From the NCBI GenBank assembly GCA_003640645.1, contig QGHH01000019.1, positions 1 to 64,000 on the forward strand: DNA of 64,000 nucleotides, read 5' to 3'. The first letter of the stretch is position 1. Each line of letters begins with the position of its first letter. The notes beneath the pieces were generated by a model, which worked only from the letters and a program-made list of their open reading frames with translations, was not told the DNA's origin and ran no database searches. Position numbers and translations under genes: made by a program. The stretch comes from Fredinandcohnia aciditolerans. Lineage in GTDB: Bacteria > Bacillota > Bacilli > Bacillales > Bacillaceae_L. Positions 1 through 8,989 of the stretch are shown here, one piece after another.

Positions 1-72
1 GCTATAGCCAAGCGGTAAGGCAACGGACTTTGACTCCGTCATTCGTAGGTTCGAATCCTGCTAGCCCAGCCA
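1..72 (+). tRNA. tRNA-Gln (TTG), 5' end cut off
   Basis: The sequence folds as a tRNA with anticodon loop CTTTGAC (anticodon TTG, glutamine), T-loop GGTTCGAATCC and an encoded CCA end. The 3' acceptor arm TAGCCCA needs TGGGCTA on the 5' side, but the window opens at GCTA, so three 5' bases lie outside it. It is the first of four closely spaced tRNAs. Confidence 0.93.
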
Positions 73-77
73 TTTTA

Positions 78-150
78 GAGCCATTAGCTCAGTTGGTAGA
101 GCATCTGACTTTTAATCAGAGGGTCGAAGGTTCGAGTCCTTCATGGCTCA
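78..150 (+). tRNA. tRNA-Lys (TTT)
   Basis: A complete cloverleaf: acceptor GAGCCAT pairs with ATGGCTC, the anticodon loop is CTTTTAA (anticodon TTT) and the T-arm contains GGTTCGAGTCC. CCA is not encoded and would be added after transcription. Only 5 bases separate it from tRNA-Gln, so the two are probably cut from one precursor. Confidence 0.95.
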
Positions 151-155
151 TTTAA

Positions 156-230
156 GCGGAAGTAGTTCAGTGGTAGAACACCACCTTGCCAAGGTGGGGG
201 TCGCGGGTTCGAATCCCGTCTTCCGCTCCA
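156..230 (+). tRNA. tRNA-Gly (GCC)
   Basis: Acceptor GCGGAAG pairs with CTTCCGC, the anticodon loop is TTGCCAA (anticodon GCC), the T-arm is GGGTTCGAATCCC, and the CCA end is encoded. It continues the tRNA cluster 5 bases after tRNA-Lys. Confidence 0.95.
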
Positions 231-253
231 TGAACTACTTCTTTTTTATATTT

Positions 254-329
254 GGGGCCTTAGCTCAGCTGGGAGAGCGCCTGCTTTGCACGCAGGAGGT
301 CAGCGGTTCGATCCCGCTAGGCTCCACCA
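254..329 (+). tRNA. tRNA-Ala (TGC)
   Basis: Acceptor GGGGCCT pairs with AGGCTCC, including one G-T pair. The anticodon loop is TTTGCAC (anticodon TGC), and the CCA end is encoded. It is the last gene of the cluster and is followed by a terminator. Confidence 0.95.
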
Positions 330-347
330 ATAACATACAGAACTAAC

Positions 348-376
348 AATAAACCTATTAGGGTTTATTTTTTTTG
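348..376 (+). terminator. Terminator of the tRNA cluster
   Basis: AATAAACC and GGTTTATT form an 8-bp stem followed by a run of T, directly after tRNA-Ala. Confidence 0.85.
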
Positions 377-444
377 CATAAACCCTACATTTATGTTCAT
401 TCTGTTCCCTTTATTCCTGCATATATATACATGTTTTTGTTGAG

Positions 445-474
445 TTGAGTCATTCTATTAAAAGTAGGTACAAT
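445..474 (+). promoter_or_regulatory. Sigma-A type promoter for rocF
   Basis: TTGAGT, an 18-bp spacer and TACAAT lie 30 bp upstream of the arginase start codon. No operator was recognised. Confidence 0.6.
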
Positions 475-503
475 AGGGTATGGGAGAAGGAGGTTCATAT
501 AAC

Positions 504-1406
504 ATGAAGAAGGATATTTCCATAATTGGTGTGCCCATGGACTTAGGCCAAATGCGTAGGGGAGTAGATATGGGGCCAAGTGCCATCCGCTATGCGGGTG
601 TCGTTGAACGATTAGAAAGACTTGAATATGATATAGATGACTTAGGTGATATTGAAATTACACGTCCCACTCGTGAAGAGATTGCAAAGGATCAGAACTT
701 AAAGAACCTTGAAAAAGTTTCAGAGGCGAATGAAAAGCTTGCTGCAACAGTGGACGAGGTCATTAAAGCTGGTAGATTCCCGCTTGTCCTAGGTGGTGAT
801 CATAGTATTGCGATTGGAACTCTTGCGGGTGTTGCGAAGCATTATCAAAATCTAGGAGTTATTTGGTACGATGCCCATGGAGATTTAAATACAGCAGATA
901 CTTCACCGTCAGGTAATATCCATGGAATGCCACTTGCTGCAAGTCTGGGCCTTGGTCATAAGAGATTAACGGACATCTCTGGTTATGGTCCTAAAATAAA
1001 GCCTGAAAACATTGTCATTATTGGGGCAAGATCACTTGACGATGGTGAGAAGGAGTTAATTAAAAAGTTAGGAATCAAAGTTTATACCATGCATGAGATA
1101 GATCGTATAGGTATGACAAAGGTTATGGAAGAAACGATCTCTTATTTAAAAGACAAGACAGATGGTGTTCACTTATCATTGGATTTAGATGGTTTAGATC
1201 CACATGATGCACCAGGTGTAGGGACTCCAGTTCTTGGAGGCATTAGTTATCGTGAAAGCCATCTTGCAATGGAAATGTTAGAGGAATCAAAATTAATTAC
1301 TTCTGCTGAATTTGTAGAAGTGAATCCAATCCTAGATGATAAAAACAAAACGGCTTCTGTTGCAGTTGCTTTAATGGGATCCTTATTTGGAGAAAAACTT
1401 TTATAA
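504..1406 (+). CDS. rocF: Arginase
   Basis: Cytoplasmic arginase, which hydrolyses L-arginine to ornithine and urea. The 300-residue protein has the three manganese-binding blocks of the ureohydrolase family: GGDHS (His100), DAHGD (Asp123, His125, Asp127) and SLDLDGLDP (about residues 229-233). The N-terminus resembles Bacillus arginases more than agmatinases. The ATG at 504 is preferred over the in-frame ATG at 480 because AGAAGGAGG lies 10 bases before it. It has its own promoter and terminator, so it is probably monocistronic. It sits upstream of sigW as in B. subtilis. Arginase in Bacillus usually belongs to the RocR/AhrC arginine regulon; no such site was identified here. Confidence 0.93.
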   Translation: MKKDISIIGVPMDLGQMRRGVDMGPSAIRYAGVVERLERLEYDIDDLGDIEITRPTREEIAKDQNLKNLEKVSEANEKLAATVDEVIKAGRFPLVLGGDHSIAIGTLAGVAKHYQNLGVIWYDAHGDLNTADTSPSGNIHGMPLAASLGLGHKRLTDISGYGPKIKPENIVIIGARSLDDGEKELIKKLGIKVYTMHEIDRIGMTKVMEETISYLKDKTDGVHLSLDLDGLDPHDAPGVGTPVLGGISYRESHLAMEMLEESKLITSAEFVEVNPILDDKNKTASVAVALMGSLFGEKLL

Positions 1407-1412
1407 TACTAT

Positions 1413-1449
1413 ACAGTATCTCGATACACGGGATGCTGTCTTTTTTTTA
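1413..1449 (+). terminator. Terminator of rocF
   Basis: ACAGTATC pairs with GATGCTGT (one G-T pair) and is followed by eight T, just after the arginase stop codon. Confidence 0.85.
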
Positions 1450-1518
1450 TTTTTAAAGATTTGATTTCCTAGCACATAAACCAACCAAAATTTGTTAAAA
1501 TGAAAATTATGGAGAAAA

Positions 1519-1544
1519 TGAAACCTTTTAAGAAATGAATCGTA
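1519..1544 (+). promoter_or_regulatory. Sigma-W promoter of sigW-rsiW
   Basis: TGAAAC and CGTA are separated by exactly 16 bases, 36 bp upstream of the sigW start. This is the known consensus of the extracytoplasmic-function factor SigW, which transcribes its own operon. Confidence 0.88.
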
Positions 1545-1580
1545 AATAATGATACCCGCGAGTAGAGCGGAGGTATACAA

Positions 1581-2144
1581 ATGGAGACAATTATAAAAAA
1601 CAGAATAAGACAGTTAAAAAATGGAGACCAGAATGCATTTGCGGAGATAGTAGAATTTTACAAAGACAAGGTTTTTCAGATATGCTATCGTATGCTTGGG
1701 AATCGACATGAGGCGGAGGATATTGCACAGGAAGCCTTTATTCGTGCATATGTAAATATCCATAGCTATGATTTGAATAAAAAGTTTTCAACATGGCTAT
1801 ACCGTATTGCAACGAATCTGTCGATTGACCGTATTCGAAAGAAAAAACCGGATTACTATTTGGATGCCGAGCTTGCAGGATCAGATGGACTAACAATGTA
1901 TTCGCAAGTTGCCGCAGATGTAACACTACCAGAGGACGAGCTTGAGACAATGGAGCTACAAGAGTTAATTCAAGCAGAAATATTGAAGCTTCCAGATAAG
2001 TACCGTTCTGTTATTGTTTTAAAATACATCGAGGAGTTTTCACTAAAGGAAATTGGTGAAATTCTTGACCTGCCAGTAGGTACGGTAAAAACGAGAATTC
2101 ATAGGGGCCGCGAAGCTTTACGAAACCAACTTCGACATGTATAG
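1581..2144 (+). CDS. sigW: RNA polymerase sigma factor SigW (ECF)
   Basis: An extracytoplasmic-function sigma factor of 187 residues. Region 2 (about 30-100) contains the conserved stretch GNRHEAEDIAQEAF and the promoter-melting segment FSTWLYRIATNL. Region 4 (about 130-185) has the helix-turn-helix SLKEIGEILDLPVGTVKTRI. In Bacillus this factor answers cell-envelope stress, such as that caused by antibiotics and antimicrobial peptides. The start is supported by GCGGAGG upstream. Identification as SigW rather than another ECF factor rests on gene order (between rocF and rsiW/cdaA) and on the autoregulatory promoter upstream. It is followed after 12 bp by its anti-sigma factor. Confidence 0.95.
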   Translation: METIIKNRIRQLKNGDQNAFAEIVEFYKDKVFQICYRMLGNRHEAEDIAQEAFIRAYVNIHSYDLNKKFSTWLYRIATNLSIDRIRKKKPDYYLDAELAGSDGLTMYSQVAADVTLPEDELETMELQELIQAEILKLPDKYRSVIVLKYIEEFSLKEIGEILDLPVGTVKTRIHRGREALRNQLRHV

Positions 2145-2156
2145 GGGTGAGAAAAA

Positions 2157-2780
2157 ATGAACTGTTCAGAAAAAGACATGGTTACGTTTATGCATAATTA
2201 CCTAGATGAGGATATTTCTGAAGAGGAAGAGAAGCTACTACGTGAGCATTTGCATGCCTGCGAATCCTGTAATCAACATTTTCATGAGCTAAAGAAGACA
2301 ATTGCGTTGGTACAAAGTACTTCTCATATTTCTGCACCTGACGATTTTACATTAAAGGTCATGCAAAATCTGCCGAAGGAAAAACGCACAGTAAGCTTTA
2401 GACGTTGGTTCAGGGAACACCCAATGCTATCAGCTGCCGCTCTCTTTCTTGTATTAATGGCAGGAAGTCTCTTTTCCGTCTGGAATGAAAGTGAGCAATT
2501 TTCCGTTTCGAAACAACCCAATTTAATTGTTGAAAACAATACCGTCATTGTTCCAGAAGGTGAAACAGTGAAGGGGGATGTCGTTGTCAAGAATGGGAAG
2601 CTTGTGATAGAGGGAGACGTCGATGGGGATGTCACCGTGATTAATGGTGAGAATTATATGGCCTCTGCTGGAAATGTAACAGGGGAGGTTAAGGTAGTCA
2701 ATCAAATGTTTGAGTGGCTTTGGTACCATATAAAAAAGGTTGGTACAGATGCTATCCACATTTTTGATAATGAAGAATAG
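2157..2780 (+). CDS. rsiW: Anti-sigma-W factor RsiW
   Basis: A membrane anti-sigma factor of 207 residues that holds SigW inactive until proteolysis under envelope stress. The cytoplasmic N-terminus carries the zinc-binding anti-sigma signature His31-x3-Cys35-x2-Cys38. One transmembrane helix spans about 91-110, followed by an external part rich in Val, Gly and Asp repeats (about 130-175), where site-1 cleavage would occur. It is 12 bp downstream of sigW and followed by a terminator, so the two form a closed operon. In B. subtilis, PrsW and RasP cleave this protein; neither gene is in the window. Confidence 0.92.
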   Translation: MNCSEKDMVTFMHNYLDEDISEEEEKLLREHLHACESCNQHFHELKKTIALVQSTSHISAPDDFTLKVMQNLPKEKRTVSFRRWFREHPMLSAAALFLVLMAGSLFSVWNESEQFSVSKQPNLIVENNTVIVPEGETVKGDVVVKNGKLVIEGDVDGDVTVINGENYMASAGNVTGEVKVVNQMFEWLWYHIKKVGTDAIHIFDNEE

Positions 2781-2807
2781 GCCATCGGACACGGTGGCCT
2801 TTTTTTT
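2779..2807 (+). terminator. Terminator of sigW-rsiW
   Basis: AGGCCATCG and CGGTGGCCT form a stem followed by seven T. The left arm begins at the end of the rsiW stop codon. Confidence 0.85.
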
Positions 2808-2864
2808 GAGGGCAAAATTAAGCTTATCCACCTACCAATTTGTAATCGGTTAGGGAAAGATATA

Positions 2865-2873
2865 TGATATAAT
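2865..2873 (+). promoter_or_regulatory. Extended -10 promoter for cdaA-cdaR-glmM
   Basis: TGATATAAT is an extended -10 element about 50 bp upstream of cdaA. No good -35 hexamer is visible. Confidence 0.5.
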
Positions 2874-2923
2874 ATTATAGCTAACTATGTATGTTTGGAT
2901 TATTTCATAGAGGAAGTGTGAGA

Positions 2924-3745
2924 ATGTCATTTAATGAACTCCCATTACTAGGTTACCTTGGCATTTTTCTAGATGTTCTCCTTGTCTGGTATGTAATATA
3001 TAAAATTTTATCCCTTATTCGCGGAACAAAGGCTGTACAGCTTTTGCAGGGGATTATTGTTATTGTTTTTATCCGCTTATTAAGTAGCCTGTTAGAGTTA
3101 CATACTTTGTTTTGGTTAGTAGACCAGGTAATGGACTGGGGATTCTTAGCGATTATTGTTATTTTCCAGCCCGAATTGCGAAGGGCATTGGAACAGCTTG
3201 GCCGTGGAAAAATATTTTCAAGAAGTGGTAATGATGAAGAAGATCATCAGGTAAAATTAATTGAGGCTATTACAAAAGCCACTGATTATATGGCCAAACG
3301 CCGCATTGGTGCACTCATCTCAATTGAACGACAAACGGGGATGGGGGACTATGTTGAAACAGGGATTCCATTAAATTCAGCGATTTCTTCTGAGTTACTA
3401 ATCAATATCTTTATACCAAATACGCCTTTACATGATGGAGCCGTGATTATTCAAAGAAATCAAGTAGCGGCAGCTGCATGTTATCTGCCACTTTCAGAAA
3501 GCCCATTTATATCAAAGGAATTAGGAACTCGGCACCGAGCAGCACTTGGGATCAGTGAGGTAACAGACAGCATTACAATCGTTGTATCAGAAGAAACAGG
3601 AAGTGTATCTTTAACAAAGAACGGTGAACTGCACCGGGATTTGAAACCTGATGCATTTCGAGATTTACTAAAACAAGAATTAATTACAAATGACAGCATT
3701 ACCTCTCATTCACTATGGCAATGGAGGGGGAAAAAGAATGGATAG
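2924..3745 (+). CDS. cdaA: Diadenylate cyclase CdaA
   Basis: Membrane enzyme that joins two ATP to make cyclic di-AMP, an essential regulator of potassium and osmolyte balance and wall homeostasis in Firmicutes. Three hydrophobic helices occupy about the first 85 residues; the DAC domain follows with LHDGAVII (Asp about 171) and TRHRAALG (about 203), both part of the active site. The ATG at 2924 is chosen over the in-frame ATG at 2891 because AGGAAG precedes it and because it gives 273 residues, the length of B. subtilis CdaA. The stop overlaps the cdaR start by 8 bases. CdaA, CdaR and GlmM are known to form a complex, matching this operon. Confidence 0.95.
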   Translation: MSFNELPLLGYLGIFLDVLLVWYVIYKILSLIRGTKAVQLLQGIIVIVFIRLLSSLLELHTLFWLVDQVMDWGFLAIIVIFQPELRRALEQLGRGKIFSRSGNDEEDHQVKLIEAITKATDYMAKRRIGALISIERQTGMGDYVETGIPLNSAISSELLINIFIPNTPLHDGAVIIQRNQVAAAACYLPLSESPFISKELGTRHRAALGISEVTDSITIVVSEETGSVSLTKNGELHRDLKPDAFRDLLKQELITNDSITSHSLWQWRGKKNG

Positions 3746-4976
3746 ATTAATTGATAACCGTTGGGTTACTCGGATTATTGCATTGTTCCTTGCATTACTC
3801 TTATTTGCGTCTGTCAGCTTTGAGAACCAACCTGCTACCAAGAGTCCTGCGGGATTGCCGCTATTTTCAAATTACACAGAAACATTAACGGAGATTCCGG
3901 TAAATACATACTATGACGATCAGAATCTAGTTGTATCTGGAGTTCCTCAATATGTAAATGTAACAATAGAAGGTCCATCTGGGGTTACCAAAAGAGAAGG
4001 TCTACAAAAGGAAATCGAAGTGTATGCAGACCTAACTCAGTTATCAGTTGGTACCCATAAAGTAAAACTACAATATCGGAATATCTCCGAAAAAATAAAA
4101 GTAAAAATTGATCCTGCTGAAATTACGGTCGTCATACAGGAAAAAGTAACAAAGGAATTCCCGGTTGAAGTCGATTTTGTCAACCGTGACCAAGTGGCAG
4201 AAGGGTATACCATTGGAGATCCAGTGGTCTCACCTCGAGTAGTGAAAATAACTGGAGCTTTAGAGGAAATTGAGAGAGTAGCTATTGTAAAAGCTGTTGT
4301 CGATCTTAAGGGAGTAACGAAAGACTTTACACAGGAATCAAGGGTTGCTGTTTATGATAAAAACCAAAATGTATTGTCGGTAACAGTTGAACCAAATGTT
4401 GTGGAAATTGCAGTTCCGATTGTCAGTCCAAATAAATCAGTATCCTTTACCCTAAAGCAAAAGGGGAAACTTCCGGATGGATTAAGTTTAGTAAATATCA
4501 CACCAACGACTAATCAAGTTACGATATATGGTCCGAAGGATGTGATTGACGAAATTTCATCGATTGAGGCTGAAATTGACTTAGATAATATAAGAGAAGA
4601 CTCCAACATTGATGTGAAGGTTCCGATACCAAAAGGGGTTTTCAAAGTATCCCCTGAAAAAATTGAAGTTGCAGTTGATATTGAAGAAGAGCTATCGGAA
4701 ACCTTCTCGGATTTATCAATTAGAAGTTTAGGCTTAGGAGACCAATTTGCACTTACTTTTTTAGACCCTGAAGCGGGGACACTTGATTTAGATGTGCAAG
4801 GTGCACCAAGTATCTTAGAAGGGACAAGTCCTACAAATTTTGATGTGTTTATTGATGTGACCAATCTCGGGGTTGGTGAGCATGATGTAGATATAGAAAT
4901 CAAAGGCCCAGACAATGTTACGTGGGCATTACCTCAAGAAAAGGCAAAGATACGAATTACGGAAATGGAAGAGTAA
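3738..4976 (+). CDS. cdaR: CdaA regulatory protein CdaR (YbbR)
   Basis: Extracytoplasmic regulator of CdaA, 412 residues. One N-terminal membrane anchor (about 9-26) is followed by four YbbR-type beta repeats, roughly 50-140, 145-230, 235-320 and 322-410. They are visible as recurring segments that start with a short EIPVNT or KEFPVEV-like strand and end with a P-x-x-I-x-V-x-V strand. GGAGGGGG precedes the ATG at 3738; the longer frame from 3690 has no comparable SD site. Translation is probably coupled to cdaA through the overlap. B. subtilis CdaR is longer (483 residues), so this is a compact version with shorter linkers. Confidence 0.92.
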   Translation: MDRLIDNRWVTRIIALFLALLLFASVSFENQPATKSPAGLPLFSNYTETLTEIPVNTYYDDQNLVVSGVPQYVNVTIEGPSGVTKREGLQKEIEVYADLTQLSVGTHKVKLQYRNISEKIKVKIDPAEITVVIQEKVTKEFPVEVDFVNRDQVAEGYTIGDPVVSPRVVKITGALEEIERVAIVKAVVDLKGVTKDFTQESRVAVYDKNQNVLSVTVEPNVVEIAVPIVSPNKSVSFTLKQKGKLPDGLSLVNITPTTNQVTIYGPKDVIDEISSIEAEIDLDNIREDSNIDVKVPIPKGVFKVSPEKIEVAVDIEEELSETFSDLSIRSLGLGDQFALTFLDPEAGTLDLDVQGAPSILEGTSPTNFDVFIDVTNLGVGEHDVDIEIKGPDNVTWALPQEKAKIRITEMEE

Positions 4977-5008
4977 TTGGGTATCAGCAAAAGGAGAGAT
5001 CATTTAAA

Positions 5009-6355
5009 ATGGGAAAATATTTTGGTACAGATGGTGTACGAGGTGTTGCAAATAGTGAACTAACTCCAGAGCTTGCATTTAAGGTTGGAAGATTTGGCGG
5101 TTATGTGTTAACAAAGGATAAAGAACGACCAAAGGTAATAATTGGCCGCGATACTCGTATTTCAGGTCATATGCTAGAAGGTGCACTCGTTGCAGGTCTA
5201 TTATCAATTGGAGCAGAAGTTATGCGTTTAGGTGTTATTTCCACTCCAGGTGTTGCATTTTTAACAAAGGCTCTAGGTGCGGAAGCGGGTGTTATGATTT
5301 CTGCTTCACATAATCCAGTACAAGACAATGGGATTAAATTCTTTGGACCAGATGGCTTTAAGCTTTCTGATGAACAGGAAAATGAAATTGAGGCACTTTT
5401 AGATTTACCAGAAGATCAACTTCCACGTCCAATTGGGGCTGATTTAGGTCAAGTGAATGATTATTTTGAAGGTGGTCAAAAATATCTTCAATTCCTAAAA
5501 CAAACAGTGGACGAAGATTTCACTGGAATCCATGTAGCACTGGATTGCGCTAATGGTGCGACATCATCCCTAGCTACGCATTTATTTGCTGACTTGGATG
5601 CAGATATTTCGACAATGGGAACATCCCCAAATGGTCTGAATATTAATGATGGTGTAGGTTCTACACATCCTGAAGCCCTTGCTGCCTTTTTGAAAGAAAA
5701 AGGAGCAGATGTTGGACTAGCTTTTGATGGTGATGGCGACCGACTCATTGCGATCGATGAAAATGGTGATATTGTTGATGGTGACCAAATCATGTACATA
5801 TGTGCAAAGTATATGAAAGAACAAGGTCGTTTAAAGCATCAAACTGTTGTATCAACGGTGATGAGTAATTTAGGCTTTTACAAAGCGTTAGAACAAAACG
5901 GAATCGAAAGTGTTCAAACAGCGGTGGGTGATCGCTATGTTGTTGAAGAAATGAAGAAGAGTGGATATATTCTAGGTGGAGAACAATCAGGACATATCAT
6001 TTTCCTTGATTACAATACAACGGGTGACGGACTTTTAACAGGTCTACAATTAGTGAATATCATGAAAAGTACAAAGAAACCTTTATCCCAGCTTGCAAGT
6101 GAAATGACAAAGTTCCCGCAGTTGCTAGTGAATGTAAAGGTAACAGATAAATATCATGTAACCGATAATCCAGTCATTAAAGCGGTTATCGAACAGGTTG
6201 AAGCTGAAATGAATGGAAATGGTCGTATTTTAGTACGTCCTTCTGGAACCGAGCCATTAGTAAGGGTAATGGCAGAGGCTCCAACTGAAGAGCTTTGTAA
6301 AGAATACGTAGACCGTATCGTTTCTGTAGTAAAAACAGAGATGGGAACGGAATAA
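5009..6355 (+). CDS. glmM: Phosphoglucosamine mutase GlmM
   Basis: Converts glucosamine-6-phosphate to glucosamine-1-phosphate for UDP-GlcNAc and peptidoglycan synthesis. The 448-residue protein shows the phosphohexomutase pattern: N-terminal FGTDGVRG, phosphoserine loop MISASHNP (Ser100), metal loop DGDGDR and C-terminal phosphate-binding [12 protein letters not shown]. The ATG at 5009, preceded by AAAGGAGAG, is chosen over an in-frame ATG at 4922 that lies inside cdaR. It is 32 bp downstream of cdaR in the same operon. Known biology links GlmM to inhibition of CdaA, so the operon ties wall-precursor supply to c-di-AMP level. Confidence 0.96.
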   Translation: MGKYFGTDGVRGVANSELTPELAFKVGRFGGYVLTKDKERPKVIIGRDTRISGHMLEGALVAGLLSIGAEVMRLGVISTPGVAFLTKALGAEAGVMISASHNPVQDNGIKFFGPDGFKLSDEQENEIEALLDLPEDQLPRPIGADLGQVNDYFEGGQKYLQFLKQTVDEDFTGIHVALDCANGATSSLATHLFADLDADISTMGTSPNGLNINDGVGSTHPEALAAFLKEKGADVGLAFDGDGDRLIAIDENGDIVDGDQIMYICAKYMKEQGRLKHQTVVSTVMSNLGFYKALEQNGIESVQTAVGDRYVVEEMKKSGYILGGEQSGHIIFLDYNTTGDGLLTGLQLVNIMKSTKKPLSQLASEMTKFPQLLVNVKVTDKYHVTDNPVIKAVIEQVEAEMNGNGRILVRPSGTEPLVRVMAEAPTEELCKEYVDRIVSVVKTEMGTE

Positions 6356-6370
6356 AAAAATAATATACGT

Positions 6371-6570
6371 GTTCAAAAAGGAGGGTGAAAAGGACCGCGT
6401 CGACAAAAACGCCACGTCCTGTGGCGATGTCGACACTAGCACGTCCTGTACGTCGAAATTTCAAGGCGGCGCGGCTTTGAGTACCAGAGCGTATGCAGTT
6501 AATACGTGAGGAATGGAAAAGCAAGCCAACGCAGAAATTCGATGCGTCACTTTAAGCCGACTTTTTGAAC
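6371..6570 (+). mobile_element. MITE-like 200-bp structured repeat, copy 1
   Basis: The element runs from GTTCAAAAAG to its exact reverse complement CTTTTTGAAC, 200 bp in all, and contains no reading frame. A nested hairpin lies near the left end: GTCGAC and GTCGAC enclose CGCCAC-GTCCT-GTGGCG. A second copy at 30179-30456 shares both ends and this hairpin, with CG pairs changed to TA pairs. No clear target-site duplication is visible. It sits between the glmM stop and the operon terminator, so it is probably transcribed as the 3' end of the cdaA-cdaR-glmM message. Repeat families of this kind are known in Bacillus; the exact family was not identified. Confidence 0.75.
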
Positions 6571-6589
6571 TTCATAACATTTTCATTAA

Positions 6590-6637
6590 AAATATGCAAA
6601 CTTGACACATATAGGTCCAAGTTTGCATATTTTTTTA
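6590..6637 (+). terminator. Terminator of cdaA-cdaR-glmM
   Basis: AATATGCAAACTTG and CAAGTTTGCATATT form a perfect 14-bp stem followed by a T run. An A run precedes the left arm, so it may also act on the other strand. Confidence 0.9.
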
Positions 6638-6668
6638 GTATACATGGAAAATATATACCATGTTATGA

Positions 6669-6698
6669 TTGACGAGTATGGAGATTATGTTGTATTAT
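6669..6698 (+). promoter_or_regulatory. Sigma-A type promoter for glmS
   Basis: TTGACG, an 18-bp spacer and TATTAT lie about 50 bp upstream of the ribozyme cleavage site. TGTATT with a 16-bp spacer is an alternative -10. Confidence 0.55.
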
Positions 6699-6747
6699 TG
6701 TTCTTGTTCAATTTTTTGTAAAGGAGGGTTAACAGTAGTAGTTTAAT

Positions 6748-6932
6748 TAAAGCGCCAGAACTAAACCATGAACGGAAGAAATAACAATGCATAGGCTATT
6801 GTTATAGGTTTAGTTGACGAGGTGGAGGTTTATCGAAAATTCGGCGGATGCCTCCCGGTTGATATCAATCACGACCGTAAGTCCTTTTCGTCAAAACAGA
6901 GGGGTGACTCTCTGCACAAACGAAAGGATATG
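6748..6932 (+). ncRNA. glmS ribozyme (glucosamine-6-phosphate riboswitch)
   Basis: The leader carries the glmS ribozyme core. AGCGCCAGAACT marks the self-cleavage site, with cleavage expected before G6752. It is followed by a long P1 arm, GACGAGGTGGAGGTTTATCG, TTCGGCGGATGCCTCCCGG, and the P4 arm CAGAG...CTCTG. The element closes with GTCCTTTTCGT pairing with ACGAAAGGA. In Bacillus, glucosamine-6-phosphate acts as cofactor for cleavage; the cut message is then degraded by RNase J, which lowers GlmS. A small GGGGC/GCCCC hairpin at 6964-6979 lies between ribozyme and gene. The outer limits are approximate. Confidence 0.95.
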
Positions 6933-7017
6933 ATTGAGTAAAAGAGATAAATATGGAAAAAAAGGGGCAAGATAGCCCCGTGCTTTCTTGTTCCCTTTTT
7001 TAGGGAGGAACTTAATT

Positions 7018-8820
7018 ATGTGCGGAATTGTAGGTTTTATTGGACATCAAGACTCGAAAGAGATTTTATTAAAGGGACTAGAAAAGCTTGAGTATCGCGG
7101 CTATGACTCAGCTGGAATTGCAGTTATGAATGATGAAGGTGTTCACGTTTTTAAGGAAAAAGGTCGTATTGCGATTCTTCGTGAGGCTGTAGATCAAAGT
7201 ATATTTGCTACTGCAGGGATTGGACACACTCGTTGGGCAACACATGGTGTGCCTAGTAGAGTCAATGCCCACCCACATCAGGCATCAACTGGACGATTTA
7301 CTCTTGTTCATAACGGTGTAATTGAAAATTACAGTCAACTTAAGAGTGAGTATTTACAAAACGTTGAGTTACTAAGTGATACGGATACAGAAGTTGTTGT
7401 TCAGCTATTAGAGCAATTTGTGAATCAAGGGATGGAAGTTGAAGAAGCTTTCCGAAAGACATTAAGCCTTCTAAAGGGGTCTTATGCAATTGCAATGCTT
7501 GATGAGCAAAACAACGAAACAATCTATGTAGCGAAAAACAAAAGTCCACTTCTTGTAGGTCTTGGCGACAACTTTAATGTTGTAGCAAGTGATGCAATGG
7601 CAATGTTACAGGTAACCGATCAATATATCGAGTTAATGGATAAAGAAATTGTCATTGTTAAAAAAGAGTCTGTCACAATTAAAAATTTAGCGGGTGAAAC
7701 AATCAGCCGTGACCCATATACAGCAGAGCTTGATGCAAGCGATATAGAAAAGGGAACATACCCACACTATATGCTTAAGGAAATTGACGAGCAGCCTTTA
7801 GTCATGAGAAAAATTGTTCAAGAATATCAAGCTGAGAGCGGTAAGTTAGCAATTGATCCTTGTATTGTTGAAGCAATGAAGGATGCAGATCGAATCTATA
7901 TTATCGCTGCAGGAACTAGTTATCATGCTGGTCTTGTTGGGAAACAATTCATTGAAAAAATGGCGCACATTCCTGTAGAGGTTCATATTTCTAGTGAATT
8001 CTCATACAATATGCCGTTATTATCGGAGAAACCATTATTTATCTTTATTTCACAAAGTGGTGAAACGGCAGACAGCCGTGCTGTGTTAGTACATGTAAAG
8101 GAAATGGGTCACAAGTCTATTACAATTACAAATGTACCTGGTTCCACACTTTCTCGTGAAGCTGATTACACGTTGTTATTACATGCAGGTCCTGAAATTG
8201 CAGTTGCTTCAACAAAAGCTTATACAGCACAGTTAGCAGTACTTGCAATCCTTGGGTATGTAACAGCTGAATCAAAGGAGATAAAGGTTGGTATGGACCT
8301 TGTCAAAGAACTTGGGATTATTGCAAACAGCATGGAGGCTCTATGTGATGACAAAGAAGTAATGGAAGCTATTGCTTGGGAGTACTTCACAACTACTCGT
8401 AACTGCTTCTTCATCGGACGTGCGATGGACTTCTTCGTTGGACTAGAGGGTGCCTTAAAGCTTAAGGAAATCTCCTATATCCAAGCAGAAGGTTTTGCAG
8501 GAGGAGAATTAAAGCACGGAACAATTGCCTTAATAGAAGAAGGGACACCGATTATCGCTCTAGCTACTCAAGAGCATGTTAACCTAAGCATTCGAGGAAA
8601 TGTGAAAGAGGTTGTTGCACGTGGTGCACACCCATGTATCATTTCAATGAAGGGCTTAGAAACAGATGAAGACCGTTATGTGCTTCCAGCAGTTAACGAA
8701 ATGTTAACACCACTAATCTCTGTTATTCCGTTACAGCTTATCTCTTACTACGCAGCACTACACCGTGACTGTGACGTAGATAAGCCACGTAATTTGGCGA
8801 AAAGCGTGACAGTGGAATAA
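7018..8820 (+). CDS. glmS: Glutamine--fructose-6-phosphate aminotransferase GlmS
   Basis: Makes glucosamine-6-phosphate from fructose-6-phosphate and glutamine, the entry step to amino sugars for the cell wall. The 600-residue protein starts MCGIVGF, so Cys2 is the N-terminal glutaminase nucleophile. [15 protein letters not shown] and HNGVIENY mark the glutaminase domain (to about 240). Two SIS sugar-isomerase domains follow (about 285-420 and 455-590), with SQSGETADS and STKAYTAQ. The end [13 protein letters not shown] is typical. The ATG at 7018 has AGGGAGGA upstream; the extra in-frame ATG at 6988 would place residues before the catalytic Cys. It is controlled by the ribozyme upstream and makes the substrate of GlmM, encoded just before. 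Confidence 0.97.
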   Translation: MCGIVGFIGHQDSKEILLKGLEKLEYRGYDSAGIAVMNDEGVHVFKEKGRIAILREAVDQSIFATAGIGHTRWATHGVPSRVNAHPHQASTGRFTLVHNGVIENYSQLKSEYLQNVELLSDTDTEVVVQLLEQFVNQGMEVEEAFRKTLSLLKGSYAIAMLDEQNNETIYVAKNKSPLLVGLGDNFNVVASDAMAMLQVTDQYIELMDKEIVIVKKESVTIKNLAGETISRDPYTAELDASDIEKGTYPHYMLKEIDEQPLVMRKIVQEYQAESGKLAIDPCIVEAMKDADRIYIIAAGTSYHAGLVGKQFIEKMAHIPVEVHISSEFSYNMPLLSEKPLFIFISQSGETADSRAVLVHVKEMGHKSITITNVPGSTLSREADYTLLLHAGPEIAVASTKAYTAQLAVLAILGYVTAESKEIKVGMDLVKELGIIANSMEALCDDKEVMEAIAWEYFTTTRNCFFIGRAMDFFVGLEGALKLKEISYIQAEGFAGGELKHGTIALIEEGTPIIALATQEHVNLSIRGNVKEVVARGAHPCIISMKGLETDEDRYVLPAVNEMLTPLISVIPLQLISYYAALHRDCDVDKPRNLAKSVTVE

Positions 8821-8917
8821 AGATAATACACTGTAAATTTTGGTGTTGAAAGCAAAAAAGTCAGGAACTGACTTGATAGTGTCTCATCAGCCTATTTGTA
8901 AAATTATCACTGAAGTA

Positions 8918-8951
8918 AGACTCAATCCAATTACGGATTGAGTCTTTTTTG
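8918..8951 (+). terminator. Terminator of glmS
   Basis: AGACTCAATCC and GGATTGAGTCT form an 11-bp stem followed by six T. Confidence 0.92.
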
Positions 8952-8989
8952 TTTTTTAGTTTTGTGTTACTAAAAGATTGGGTAGTTGC

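Noticed and set aside
143-346. A 67-codon frame through the tRNA cluster
   Set aside because: It lies across tRNA-Gly and tRNA-Ala, a common artefact of tRNA sequence.
6186-6524. Minus-strand frames across the end of glmM and the MITE-like element
   Set aside because: They join a shadow of glmM with repeat sequence and have no SD.
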